A DNA stretch of 64,000 nt from Desulfosoma caldarium (lineage in GTDB: Bacteria > Desulfobacterota > Syntrophobacteria > Syntrophobacterales > DSM-9756), in NCBI RefSeq assembly GCF_003751385.1, contig NZ_RJVA01000013.1, forward strand, positions 409,900-473,899, written 5' to 3'. A program made the translations under genes and the position numbers. Below are positions 27,967 to 37,079 of the stretch, piece after piece. A model generated the notes under the pieces. That model saw nothing but the letters and a program-made list of their open reading frames with translations. It did no database searches and was not told where the DNA came from. Every line of letters begins with the position of its first letter. Positions within the stretch are counted from its first letter, which is position 1.

Positions 27967-29202
27967 ATGTCCAAGTTGGTTCCTCCCCATGGGAAAGAAA
28001 AAAAGCTCAAGCCCTTGCTTTTAGAAGGTGAAGCCCGCAAGGCCGAAATGGAAAAGGCCAAGACCCTCAAGAAGATCCCCATGACGAGTCGGGAGGCTTC
28101 GGACTTGGTCATGTTGGGCATCGGTGCCTTCACGCCTTTGGAAGGCTTCATGGGCTACGACGACTGGAAGGGTGTCTGTGACGAATACAAAATGACCGAC
28201 GGCACGTTCTGGCCCATTCCCATCACCCTTTCCGCGGACAAGGATCTGGCCGACAGTTTGGCTCCCAACGAAGAAGTGGCCCTGTGGGATGTGGAAAACG
28301 ACCAGATTCTCGGCACCATGAAGGTGACGGAAAAGTACACCATAGATAAGGAACATGAGTGCAAGTCTGTTTTCTGGACGACCGATGCGGCGGGGCATCC
28401 GGGCGTGGCCAAGGTCATGGCGCAAAAGGAGTTCAACCTGGCGGGTCCGGTGAAGGTCTTGAGCGAAAGTTTCTATCCGGAAGTCTTTAAAGGTACATAT
28501 CAGACGCCGGCGGAAGCTCGAAAGATTTTTGACGAAAAAGGCTGGTCCCGCGTGGCGGCATTCCAGACGCGCAATCCCATGCACCGCAGCCACGAGTATT
28601 TGTGCAAGATCGCCGTGGAAGTGATGGACGGTGTCTACATTCACCAGCTGCTGGGCAAGCTCAAAGCCGGCGACATTCCGGCGGATGTGCGCAAGAAAGC
28701 CATTGACGCCTTGGTGGACAACTACTTCGTCAAAGACACCGTTGTTGTGGGTGGCTATCCGGCGGAAATGCGTTACGCTGGACCTCGCGAAGCCTTGTTG
28801 CACGCCGTGTTCCGCCAAAACTACGGCTGTAGCCACCTCATTGTGGGCCGCGACCATGCTGGCGTGGGCGACTATTACGGCCCCTTTGACGCGCAAAAGA
28901 TTTTCGATGAGATTCCTCAGGATGCTCTGCTCACCAAGCCCCTCAAAATCGATTGGACATTCTGGTGCTTCAAGTGCGATGGCATGGCGTCCATGAGAAC
29001 CTGTCCGCACGGCAAGGCTGACCGCCTCATCCTCTCGGGCACCATGGTGCGCAAGACCTTGTCCGAGGGTGGCGAGCTGGATCCGCACTTCTCCAGGCCC
29101 GAGGTTCTGGAAATTCTCAAAGCGTACTACGCAAGCCTTGAAGAAAAAGTGGAAATCAAGCTTCACGGAGCGGCCACAGGGGATGCTCCGATCAAGAAGT
29201 AA
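27967..29202 (+). CDS. sat: Dissimilatory sulfate adenylyltransferase (ATP sulfurylase)
   Basis: A 411-residue cytoplasmic enzyme activating sulfate with ATP to APS and pyrophosphate. Substrate-binding motifs are [13 protein letters not shown] (QxRN and HxxH type) and [14 protein letters not shown]-terminal CFKC...CPHGK cysteine set resembles the zinc/structural site of homo-oligomeric prokaryotic Sat. No APS kinase domain is fused, as expected for dissimilatory Sat. It heads sat-aprB-aprA behind a near-consensus promoter. Confidence 0.97.
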   Translation: MSKLVPPHGKEKKLKPLLLEGEARKAEMEKAKTLKKIPMTSREASDLVMLGIGAFTPLEGFMGYDDWKGVCDEYKMTDGTFWPIPITLSADKDLADSLAPNEEVALWDVENDQILGTMKVTEKYTIDKEHECKSVFWTTDAAGHPGVAKVMAQKEFNLAGPVKVLSESFYPEVFKGTYQTPAEARKIFDEKGWSRVAAFQTRNPMHRSHEYLCKIAVEVMDGVYIHQLLGKLKAGDIPADVRKKAIDALVDNYFVKDTVVVGGYPAEMRYAGPREALLHAVFRQNYGCSHLIVGRDHAGVGDYYGPFDAQKIFDEIPQDALLTKPLKIDWTFWCFKCDGMASMRTCPHGKADRLILSGTMVRKTLSEGGELDPHFSRPEVLEILKAYYASLEEKVEIKLHGAATGDAPIKK

Positions 29203-29366
29203 CGGACCGCATTGTGGTGGGGGAGCCCTTTGGGGCCTCCGCCCACTGGGGAAACGGAGTGTTTGCATCCAGGGAAAGGAGGTGCAACGGCTGTTTCTTA
29301 GGGGCGAGCTCAGCATAGGGCTTGCAGAGGTCGGTGGTTTTGCGACAACCTTTAGGAGGTGAAGAA

Positions 29367-29813
29367 ATGCCTAGTTACGTCATTCTCGAGAAATGCGACG
29401 GCTGCAAGGGGCAGGATAAGACCGCGTGCATGTATATCTGCCCCAACGACCTGATGGTCCTGGACAAGGAAAAGATGAAGGCCTACAACCGGTCTCCTGA
29501 AATGTGCTGGGAATGCTATAATTGCGTGAAGATTTGCCCGCAGCAGGCGGTGGATGTGCGTGGGTACGCTGACTTTGTCCCCATGGGTGCTTCGGTTGTG
29601 CCTCTTCGCGGTTCCGAAGACATTATGTGGACCGTGAAGTTCCGCAGTGGCCAAGTGAAGCGGTTCAAGTTCCCCATTCGGACAACGCCGGAAGGCCAGG
29701 CCAAGCCGTGGCCCGATGAGTGGCAGACGGGTTCCGACGACATCAAGAGCCCGGTGCTGTGCACGGAACCGGCGTCCACGCTGGCGGCAGAACTTCCCAC
29801 CTTGAAGAAGTAA
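29367..29813 (+). CDS. aprB: Adenylylsulfate reductase beta subunit
   Basis: A 148-residue iron-sulfur subunit of APS reductase. Two ferredoxin-like [4Fe-4S] sites are visible: CDGCKGQDKTAC-x3-CP and CWECYNCVKICP. The C-terminal ~80 residues form the arm that wraps AprA. A consensus TAGGAGGTG precedes ATG 29367. It relays electrons, presumably from the Qmo-type complex encoded downstream, to the AprA flavin. Confidence 0.97.
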   Translation: MPSYVILEKCDGCKGQDKTACMYICPNDLMVLDKEKMKAYNRSPEMCWECYNCVKICPQQAVDVRGYADFVPMGASVVPLRGSEDIMWTVKFRSGQVKRFKFPIRTTPEGQAKPWPDEWQTGSDDIKSPVLCTEPASTLAAELPTLKK

Positions 29814-29832
29814 CCCTTAAGGAGGTGAACAG

Positions 29833-31746
29833 ATGAAGCCTTCCGATTTTGAAACCGTACGTGTCGATACTGATCTGCTCATTTTGGGCGGTGGCATGTC
29901 TGCCTCGGGTGCCACCTTTGAGGCGTCTTATTGGGCCAAGAAACATGGCTTGAAGGTCACCGTCGTGGACAAGGCGGCTATGGACCGTTCCGGCGCTGTG
30001 GCCATGGGGCTTTCGGCTATCAACCAATATATTGGGTATGGCAAGGGCCAAAACACGGTCGAAGACTACGTCAAATACGTCCGTCAGGACCTTATGGGCG
30101 TTTCCCGTGAAGATCTGGTCTATGACATCGCCCGTCATGTGGACAGCAGCGTGCATCTTTTCGAGAAATGGGGCCTTCCCATCTGGAAAGATGAAAACGG
30201 TGAATACGTTCATGAAGGGCGTTGGCAGATTATGATCAACGGCGAGTCCTACAAGGTCATCGTGGCCGAAGCCGCCAAGAACGCCCTGGCCACCTTGGGT
30301 GACAAGGGTCAGCTGTTCGAACGCGTTTTTATCGTCGAACCCCTTTTGAACAACGGCAAGTGCGTGGGAGCTGTGGGCTTCAGCGTCCGCGAAAACAAGT
30401 TCTACGTGTTCACTGCCAAGGCGACCATCGCTTGCATGGGCGGCGCTGTGCACGTATTTCGTCCGCGTTCGGTGGGTGAAGGCCTGGGCCGCGCGTGGTA
30501 TCCACCGTGGAACAGCGGATCAACCGCTTATTTCACCATCCGCGCCGGTGCCGAAATGACCTGCCAGGAAGTGCGTTTCATTCCCGTGCGCTTCAAAGAC
30601 GGGTACGGCCCCGTTGGTGCTTGGTTCTTGCTGTTCAAATCCCGCGCCACCAACGCTTTGGGTGAAGAATACATGGTGACCCGCGCCAATGAACTGCCGA
30701 AGTGGGCGCCGTACGGCACAGGTAAGCCCATTCCGGCCAACCTGCGCAACTGGCTCGGCATGGAAGACGTCATGGCCGGCAAGGGTCCCATCTACATGAG
30801 GACGGAAGAGGCCATCGCCAACCTGGCCGCCAAGTACAAAGACGATCCCAAGGCCTTCAAGAAGAAAATGAAGGAACTGGAAGCCGAGGCTTGGGAAGAC
30901 TTCCTCGACATGACCATCAGCCAGGCCCTTCTGTGGGCCGGTATGAACATTCAGCCGGAAGAAAAGCCTTCGGAAATCGCCGCCGCCGAACCGTACTTCA
31001 TCGGCTCCCACTCCGGTGCCTCCGGGGCGTGGGTCTGCGGTGCCGAAGACCTGATGCCGGCCGAATACCGCAAGCAATGGGAACCCATCGGCGTCTACAA
31101 CCACATGACGACGGTTCCGGCGCTGTTCACGGCGGGTGACGGGGCGGGCGCTTCCTCGCACAAGTTCTCCTCCGGGTCCCACGCGGAAGGCCGTATCGCG
31201 GCCAAGGGCGCCATCGCCTACATCTTGGACCACAACGAGGCTCCGGCCGTTGACGAAGCTCAAGTGGCGGCTCTGCGCGATAAGATCTTGGCTCCGTTGG
31301 CTCGATTCGAAGAGTTCGCGCCGATGTCCTCCGATCCGGACATCAACCCGAACTTCATCAAACCCAAGATGTTCATGTTCCGTCTCCAAAAGATCATGGA
31401 CGAATACTGCGCCGGCGTGTCGGCTCAGTTCACCACGAACAAGTCCCTGCTGGAAAAAGGCCTCGAATTGTTGACCATGTTGAAGGAAGACTCGGAAAAG
31501 CTTGCGGCTTCTGACCTGCACGAGCTCATGCGGTGCTGGGAGAACGTGCAGCGCATGTGGATCGCCGAAAGCCACCTGCGTCACGTGTTGTTCCGCGAAG
31601 AAAGCCGTTGGCCGGGCTACTACTTCCGCGCTGACTTTCCGGATATGGACGAACAGAATTGGCACTGTTTCGTCAATTCGGTGTGGAATCCGGCGACCGG
31701 TGAATGGACTATGAAGAAGGTCCCCATTGTTCACCTGGATGTCTAA
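29833..31746 (+). CDS. aprA: Adenylylsulfate reductase alpha subunit
   Basis: A 637-residue FAD subunit that reduces APS to sulfite and AMP. The FAD-binding GGGMSASGATFEA is near residue 18; FSSGSHAEGR belongs to the fumarate-reductase-type fold; the active-site region SHSGASGAWVCG carries the conserved His. An AAGGAGGTG lies 5 nt before the ATG, 19 bp after aprB. A strong terminator follows. Confidence 0.97.
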   Translation: MKPSDFETVRVDTDLLILGGGMSASGATFEASYWAKKHGLKVTVVDKAAMDRSGAVAMGLSAINQYIGYGKGQNTVEDYVKYVRQDLMGVSREDLVYDIARHVDSSVHLFEKWGLPIWKDENGEYVHEGRWQIMINGESYKVIVAEAAKNALATLGDKGQLFERVFIVEPLLNNGKCVGAVGFSVRENKFYVFTAKATIACMGGAVHVFRPRSVGEGLGRAWYPPWNSGSTAYFTIRAGAEMTCQEVRFIPVRFKDGYGPVGAWFLLFKSRATNALGEEYMVTRANELPKWAPYGTGKPIPANLRNWLGMEDVMAGKGPIYMRTEEAIANLAAKYKDDPKAFKKKMKELEAEAWEDFLDMTISQALLWAGMNIQPEEKPSEIAAAEPYFIGSHSGASGAWVCGAEDLMPAEYRKQWEPIGVYNHMTTVPALFTAGDGAGASSHKFSSGSHAEGRIAAKGAIAYILDHNEAPAVDEAQVAALRDKILAPLARFEEFAPMSSDPDINPNFIKPKMFMFRLQKIMDEYCAGVSAQFTTNKSLLEKGLELLTMLKEDSEKLAASDLHELMRCWENVQRMWIAESHLRHVLFREESRWPGYYFRADFPDMDEQNWHCFVNSVWNPATGEWTMKKVPIVHLDV

Positions 31747-31768
31747 TCTGGTAGCATGACCTGCAACG

Positions 31769-31805
31769 CCCCCTGGGTGCCCGCAAGGGCCCCAGGGGGT
31801 TTTTT
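31769..31805 (+). terminator. Strong intrinsic terminator after aprA
   Basis: A 9-bp GC stem (CCCCCTGGG/CCCAGGGGG) with an inner TGCCC...GGGC extension, followed by six T, 23 bp after the aprA stop. It separates sat-aprBA from the qmo genes, which then need read-through or their own promoter. Confidence 0.92.
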
Positions 31806-31834
31806 GTTTGACCAACCGAAGCGGCCCCGCCGTC

Positions 31835-31863
31835 TTGCCTCAAACGTTGTGCTGTGCTATGGG
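31835..31863 (+). promoter_or_regulatory. Possible promoter of qmoA
   Basis: TTGCCT at 31835-31840 and TATGGG at 31858-31863 with a 17-bp spacer and a TG one base before the -10 (extended -10 type). It lies between the aprA terminator and qmoA. The match is weak. Confidence 0.3.
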
Positions 31864-31979
31864 ACGGTGCGGTGAAGATTCTCACAATCGGTGCACAGCG
31901 GGCGCGCATTGGATGGCGGAACGGTCTGGAGCCTGGGAGCTTGGGTGCGCCTCGAACGTGAAGGAGTGGAGGAGAGTCC

Positions 31980-33248
31980 ATGTCAGATGTGACCAACGGC
32001 CATCGGAGTGTCTTGGTGGTGGGAGGCGGGATGAGTGGGTTGAGTGCGGCCCTTGAGGCGGCGGAAGCCGGATTTCCCGTCTACATTGTAGAAAAAGAGC
32101 CGTATTTGGGTGGGCGTGTGGCGCGAATGAACAAATATTTTCCCAAATTGTGCCCCCCGTCCTGCGGCTTGGAAATCAATTTTCGCCGCATTAAGAACAA
32201 TGCCTTGGTGCGGTTTTTTACTATGGCGGAAGTCATGAAGATTTCGGGAAAACCGGGCGACTTGGATGTCACTGTGAAGCTATCACCTCGGTATGTCAAT
32301 GAAAAGTGTACGGCTTGCGGCCTTTGTGCTGAAGCGGCAGAGACGCAGGTGCCCAATCCCTTTGATTACGGGCTGAGCACCGTGAAAGCGGCCTATCTTC
32401 CCCATGAATTTGCCTTTCCCTTGCGCTATGTCATTGCCCCGGAAGTGATCGGAACGGCCGAGGCGGAAAAGATTCGTGCGGCATGCCCTTATGGCGCCGT
32501 GGATCTAGAGATGGAGGAGAAGATCTTTGATCTCAAAGTGGGATCTGTGGTGTGGGCGACGGGCTGGAAGCCTTATGACGCCTCCAAAATCGCCTACTAT
32601 GGTGCGGGAGCGTTTCGAAATGTGGTCAGCAACGTGGTGATGGAGCGCTTGGCGTCGACGAACGGACCGACTCAGGGGGCCATAGTTCGTCTGTCGGACG
32701 GGGCGGCGGTCCAGAAGGTGGCTTTTGTGCAGTGTGCGGGATCCCGCGACGAAAACCATCTTCCGTATTGTTCCGGCATCTGCTGCCTGGCGTCATTGAA
32801 GCAAGCCACCTACGTATTGGATCAGAATCCCGATGCGTCGGTGACCATCTTTTACATCGACATGCGCGCACTTGGAAAATACGAAGATTTTTACACCAAG
32901 GTGCAGGCGGATTCTCGGGTACGTTTTGTCAAAGGCAAACCGGGAGAAATCTGTGAGGATGCCCAGACGGGCCAGGTGACCGTGCTGGTGGAAGACCAGG
33001 AAACGGGTACCATCCTCAAAGAAGCTTTCGATCTGGTGGTTTTGGCCACGGGAATGGTGCCTAGCACGGCCGACGATAAAGTCCCTGCGGAAGTGGCCTA
33101 CGATGAGAACGGTTTTCTGCTTCCGACACAGCCCATGGAAGGAGTCATTCCGGCCGGATGTGTCAAGCGCCCGGTGGATGTGGCGTCCAGTGTCCAAGAT
33201 GCGACGGCGGCGGCCCTAAAGGCGATTCAGGCGATGGTGAGGAGGTAG
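31980..33248 (+). CDS. qmoA: QmoA, HdrA-like flavoprotein
   Basis: A 422-residue subunit of the quinone-interacting membrane-bound oxidoreductase. The N-terminal FAD motif is VLVVGGGMSGLSAALEAAEAG; YLGGRVARMNKYFPKLCPPSCG, CTACGLC and the VQCAGSRDENHLPYCSGICC block are HdrA/Qmo hallmarks. It carries electrons to AprBA. It lies just upstream of qmoB (4-bp gap). Confidence 0.94.
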   Translation: MSDVTNGHRSVLVVGGGMSGLSAALEAAEAGFPVYIVEKEPYLGGRVARMNKYFPKLCPPSCGLEINFRRIKNNALVRFFTMAEVMKISGKPGDLDVTVKLSPRYVNEKCTACGLCAEAAETQVPNPFDYGLSTVKAAYLPHEFAFPLRYVIAPEVIGTAEAEKIRAACPYGAVDLEMEEKIFDLKVGSVVWATGWKPYDASKIAYYGAGAFRNVVSNVVMERLASTNGPTQGAIVRLSDGAAVQKVAFVQCAGSRDENHLPYCSGICCLASLKQATYVLDQNPDASVTIFYIDMRALGKYEDFYTKVQADSRVRFVKGKPGEICEDAQTGQVTVLVEDQETGTILKEAFDLVVLATGMVPSTADDKVPAEVAYDENGFLLPTQPMEGVIPAGCVKRPVDVASSVQDATAAALKAIQAMVRR

Positions 33249-33252
33249 GCCC

Positions 33253-35472
33253 ATGGAAAAGAAAATCGGTGCGTACATCTGTACGGGCTGTGGCATTGGA
33301 GACGCTTTGGATGTGGCGGCGTTGGCCAAGGTGGCCACCGCTGAATATAAGGTGCCCGTGTGCCGGGATCACGGCTTTCTGTGCAGCGAGGAAGGACGAA
33401 AGCTCATTGAGGACGACATGGCAAACCAGGGGGTCAACACCCTGGTCATTGCGGCCTGTTCCCCTCGTGTGATGAGTGATGTTTTTGACTTTGGGCCGGA
33501 CAAGGTGCTGGAGCGAGTGAATTTGCGGGAGCACGTGGTGTGGAGTCATCCCTCCGGGGACGAAGACACGCAGATGATGGCCGAGGACTACCTGCGTATG
33601 GGCCTCACCAAAGCCAAGGAAATGGAGCCGCCCGTGCCTTTTCAGGGCGAAAATCTGAGCAAAAGAATCTTGGTGGTGGGTGGGGGCCTCACGGGGCTCA
33701 CGGCGGCCCGAGAAGCGGCCGCAGCGGGTTATGAAGTGGTGCTCGTGGAAAAGAGCGAAACCTTGGGAGGATACCTCAAAAACGTTCATTCCGTGCCTCC
33801 TTTGGGCCCTCCTTACGAAGCCCCGCACATCTTTGATCTGAACGGGCTCGTGACCCAGGTGACTGGCCATGAGAAGATCAAGGTCTACACGGGCGCTCAC
33901 ATTGAAAAGATCAGTGGAGCTCCCTGCATGTTTGACGTCACCATCCAGTCCAACGGATCTCAGGCGGCGGAGCGGGTTGGGGCCATTGTCTTGGCCACGG
34001 GTTCCGTGCCCTACGATGCGGAAAAACTCACCCATTTGGGATACGGTGCCCACGCCGATGTCATCACGGGTGACCGACTGGAAGGCATGCTCAAGGACGG
34101 TCAGGTCGTGCGCCCGTCCAACGGCCAGCCCGCAGGCAGCGTGGCTTTTGTTCTGTGCGCCGGATCTAGGGATTCGGAGCATCTACCTTATTGTTCGGCG
34201 GCCTGCTGCGTGGAATCCCTCAAGCAGGCCAGAGTGCTTAAGCAGCAAAACCCGGAGATGCCCGTTTATATCTTCTACCGAGACATGCGGGCTACGGGAC
34301 ACTACGAAATGCTTTACAAGCAGGCGCAGAAGGACGGCGTGATCTTTGTGCGGGGAACCGTTACGGAAGTGGCCGATGACGGCTCGGGAGCTCTCACGGT
34401 TTCCGCCCAAGATGTGCTCACCCAGTCCCCCATCACGTCGGAATCCGTGGACCTGGTGGTCCTGGCCACGGGCATGGTCTCCACCGCGGCTTTGGGAAAA
34501 TCCTACAAGGCACAACAGCCCAAGGAAGGAGAGGAAGAGCTGGAAGTGCCGGCAGACACCATTTTGGTCTCCAATTTGCTCAATCTGGATTACCGTCAAG
34601 GTCCCGAAGTGCCCGCCCTAAAGTACGGCTTTCCCGATTCGCATTTCATCTGCTTTCCGTATGAATCGCGGCGTACAGGGATTTACCCCGCCGGGACCGT
34701 TCGAGCGCCCATGGACTACGCTCGCGCCATGGAAGATGCCACCGGCGCGGCCTTGAAGGCCATTCAGTGCGTGGAAATGACCGCCCAAGGCAAGGCCGTG
34801 CACCCCAGAGCCGGCGATCTCAGCTATCCGGAATTTTTCATGCAGCGTTGCACCCAGTGCAAGCGGTGCACGGAAGAGTGTCCTTTCGGGGCCATTAACG
34901 AAGACGAAAAGGGCAATCCCTTGCCCAATCCCACGCGGTGCCGTCGCTGCGGTGTGTGCATGGGCGCTTGTCCGGAACGCATCATTTCGTTCAAGAACTA
35001 TTCTGTCGGCATGATTGGCAACATCATCAAGAGCATCGAGGTACCCGAAGAAGACGAAGAAAAGCCGCGCATTGTGGTGCTCGCCTGTGAAAACGACGCC
35101 TATCCAGCCCTGGACATGGTGGGTCTTCGTCGAGCGCAGTACAATCCGTGGGTGCGCGTCATTCCGGTGCGCTGTCTAGGATCCATGAACCTGGTCTGGA
35201 TTGCCGATGCGCTTTCCAAAGGCATCGACGGCATTTTGCTTTTGGGCTGCAAACACGGTGACGATTACCAGTGCCATTTCGTCAAGGGCAGTGAATTGGC
35301 CAACATTCGCATGAGCAAGATTAAGGAAACTCTGGATCGCTTGGTGCTGGAATCGGACCGCGTTCGCTTGGAACAGGTGTCTATCACCGATTATGCCAAT
35401 CTGCCGCAGATCCTCGATGACTTTGCGGCGGCTTTGGAAAACGTGGGCCCGAACCCCTACAAGGGATTCTAA
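33253..35472 (+). CDS. qmoB: QmoB, HdrA-like flavoprotein with MvhD domain
   Basis: A 739-residue second flavoprotein. The N-terminal HdrA-type start ICTGCGIGDALDV is followed by an FAD domain (LVVGGGLTGLTAAREAAAAG) and a FVLCAGSRDSEHLPYCS block. Two [4Fe-4S] motifs follow (CTQCKRCTEECP, CRRCGVCMGACP). The C-terminal MvhD/FlpD-like domain covers about residues 605-735 (GCKHGDDYQCHFVKGSELA). MvhD domains accept electrons from partner dehydrogenases or hydrogenases. GAGGAGG precedes the start. Confidence 0.94.
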   Translation: MEKKIGAYICTGCGIGDALDVAALAKVATAEYKVPVCRDHGFLCSEEGRKLIEDDMANQGVNTLVIAACSPRVMSDVFDFGPDKVLERVNLREHVVWSHPSGDEDTQMMAEDYLRMGLTKAKEMEPPVPFQGENLSKRILVVGGGLTGLTAAREAAAAGYEVVLVEKSETLGGYLKNVHSVPPLGPPYEAPHIFDLNGLVTQVTGHEKIKVYTGAHIEKISGAPCMFDVTIQSNGSQAAERVGAIVLATGSVPYDAEKLTHLGYGAHADVITGDRLEGMLKDGQVVRPSNGQPAGSVAFVLCAGSRDSEHLPYCSAACCVESLKQARVLKQQNPEMPVYIFYRDMRATGHYEMLYKQAQKDGVIFVRGTVTEVADDGSGALTVSAQDVLTQSPITSESVDLVVLATGMVSTAALGKSYKAQQPKEGEEELEVPADTILVSNLLNLDYRQGPEVPALKYGFPDSHFICFPYESRRTGIYPAGTVRAPMDYARAMEDATGAALKAIQCVEMTAQGKAVHPRAGDLSYPEFFMQRCTQCKRCTEECPFGAINEDEKGNPLPNPTRCRRCGVCMGACPERIISFKNYSVGMIGNIIKSIEVPEEDEEKPRIVVLACENDAYPALDMVGLRRAQYNPWVRVIPVRCLGSMNLVWIADALSKGIDGILLLGCKHGDDYQCHFVKGSELANIRMSKIKETLDRLVLESDRVRLEQVSITDYANLPQILDDFAAALENVGPNPYKGF

Positions 35473-35511
35473 GGGCCCAGGTTTGCTTGACCCGTACGGA
35501 AGGAGAAGAAC

Positions 35512-36672
35512 ATGGAACCGAAGTACGTCTCGCTGGAGATGCGCGACTATATTGTAAGCATGGGCGCGGAGACGGTGAACTGGTGCATGCAGTGCGGCCT
35601 ATGCACCAATCTTTGCCCATGGCGCTTGGTGCCTGGAGAGACCAGCGAAAAGTTTAACATTCGCCACATGCAACGCTTGGGGCAAATGGGCTTGGAAGGC
35701 TTTGAAGACGAGCACATCCTCTTTGCGTGCACCACCTGCAGCATGTGCCAAAGCCATTGCCCCCGAGGCGTGAAGATCGTGGACAATGTGCGGGCCATGC
35801 GGGCAAGCCTGGTGGGTGCGGGCATGGCCCCGGCCAATCTGCGCCCCATTCTGGGCAGCGCGCATGCCAACGGCAATCCGTGGTCGGGACCTCGAGAAAA
35901 ACGCACGGCATGGCAGCAGGGATTGGAGGTGCCGGTTTTCGGTCCGGACACGGAATACTTTCTCTTTGTGTGCTGCCATTCCTGCTACGATCCACGAAGC
36001 ACCAAGGTGGCGCAAAGCATCGTGAAACTGCTCAAGGCCGCGGGTGTCAGCTTCGGCGTCATCGGCAATGAAGAAAGCTGCTGCGGGGAAAGCATGCGTA
36101 AGCTCGGCGACGAAGAGCTCTTTCAAAAGCTGGCCCAGGCCAACATCGAACTCTTCAACGCCAAAGGGGTCAAAAAGATCATCACCACCTCGCCGCACTG
36201 CCTGTGGACCTTTTCGCACGAATATCCCGAATTGGGCGGGCAATGGGAAGTGATCCACTACACCCAAATCTTGGCCCAGTGCTTGGAAGACGGTCGTCTG
36301 AAGCTTCCCGGCGGCGTGTCCAAAAAGGTCGCATTTCACGATCCTTGCTATCTGGGGCGCCACAGCGGTGTTTTTGATCCGCCTCGAGAGCTACTGCAGG
36401 CTGCCGTCAACGGGGGCACCGTGGAACTGAGCCGCCATAGGGCACTCAGCCTATGTTGTGCTGGAGGCGGAGGGCGCATCTGGGCTGAAGTGCCCATGGG
36501 GGAACGCTTTGGGGAACTGCGGGTCACCGACGCCCTAAAACAAGGGGCTGAAGTGCTGGCCACGTCTTGTCCCTATTGCCTGAACATGTTAATTGACGCG
36601 TGCAACAGCTTGGGCAAGCAGGAAGAGCTGGAAATCGCCGAACTTTCGGAACTGCTGGCGGCCGGGCTCTAA
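35512..36672 (+). CDS. HdrD-like (HdrC-HdrB fusion) protein in the qmoC position
   Basis: A 386-residue soluble iron-sulfur protein. The N-terminal HdrC-like part has two [4Fe-4S] sites: C25/C28/C31/C35 and C73/C76/C79/C83. The C-terminal HdrB-like part has two CCG domains. The second is complete (C278-X35-C314C315-X36-C352-X2-C355), the signature for a non-cubane [4Fe-4S] cluster. The first has C158-X31-C190C191, but Ser227 replaces the next Cys before C230. There is no transmembrane cytochrome b domain, unlike QmoC. It sits 39 bp after qmoB. In Gram-positive sulfate reducers separate hdrCB genes replace qmoC (established knowledge); here they are fused. Confidence 0.9.
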   Translation: MEPKYVSLEMRDYIVSMGAETVNWCMQCGLCTNLCPWRLVPGETSEKFNIRHMQRLGQMGLEGFEDEHILFACTTCSMCQSHCPRGVKIVDNVRAMRASLVGAGMAPANLRPILGSAHANGNPWSGPREKRTAWQQGLEVPVFGPDTEYFLFVCCHSCYDPRSTKVAQSIVKLLKAAGVSFGVIGNEESCCGESMRKLGDEELFQKLAQANIELFNAKGVKKIITTSPHCLWTFSHEYPELGGQWEVIHYTQILAQCLEDGRLKLPGGVSKKVAFHDPCYLGRHSGVFDPPRELLQAAVNGGTVELSRHRALSLCCAGGGGRIWAEVPMGERFGELRVTDALKQGAEVLATSCPYCLNMLIDACNSLGKQEELEIAELSELLAAGL

Positions 36673-36714
36673 ACAGTAAAAAAGGCGTGCCGAACGCGGG
36701 CGCGTCGGGACGAG

Positions 36715-36733
36715 GGGCGGGCCATGCCCGCCC
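36715..36733 (+). repeat. GC-rich hairpin after the HdrD-like gene
   Basis: A perfect 8-bp stem GGGCGGGC/GCCCGCCC with a 3-nt CAT loop, 43 bp past the stop and not followed by a T-run. It could attenuate or process the transcript before the next small gene. Confidence 0.5.
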
Positions 36734-36764
36734 TTCGCTTGTTGCCTGGAAAAGGAGAAACCTT

Positions 36765-37019
36765 GTGACCCCGGAAGCGCTCAAGAATCAACAAAAAGAT
36801 TATTTTGTGGCCGAATGGGTGGAGGAGCAGCTCTTCATGGTCCCTCATTGTTTCTGCGGCCGCGAAGTGAACGAGGACTATTTCTGCGACACATGCCAAA
36901 GGCAGTGCACGTGCCAGGTTATCCTATGCCGAGGTCCTCAGACCCTGCGGATTGTGGAAATGTTTTTGCATGGAAATCCCCATTTCAAAAATTTTCAGGC
37001 TTACACTTACGACCAATAA
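36765..37019 (+). CDS. Small Cys-rich hypothetical protein
   Basis: An 84-residue protein starting at GTG 36765 with AAAGGAG 7 nt upstream. It carries CFC, CDTCQRQCTC and a further Cys, eight cysteines within about 35 residues, suggesting a zinc or iron-sulfur site. No family recognised. It is co-directional with and downstream of qmoAB-HdrD-like, and upstream of two YkgJ-type genes that may also bind metals. Confidence 0.7.
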   Translation: MTPEALKNQQKDYFVAEWVEEQLFMVPHCFCGREVNEDYFCDTCQRQCTCQVILCRGPQTLRIVEMFLHGNPHFKNFQAYTYDQ

Positions 37020-37079
37020 TTCCGTGCGGTCCAAGACGCGAATGCCTAGGCCTTTGAAGAAATTTTAAAGGACATCCTT

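Noticed and set aside
28021..29316. Long reverse-strand open frame over sat
   Set aside because: It lies wholly antisense to an unmistakable ATP sulfurylase and has no recognisable domain.
29203..29366. GC-rich hairpin between sat and aprB as a terminator
   Set aside because: No T-run and imperfect pairing; the next gene has a consensus ribosome-binding site and belongs to the same pathway.
30520..31815. Long reverse-strand open frame over aprA
   Set aside because: Antisense shadow of aprA caused by high third-position GC.
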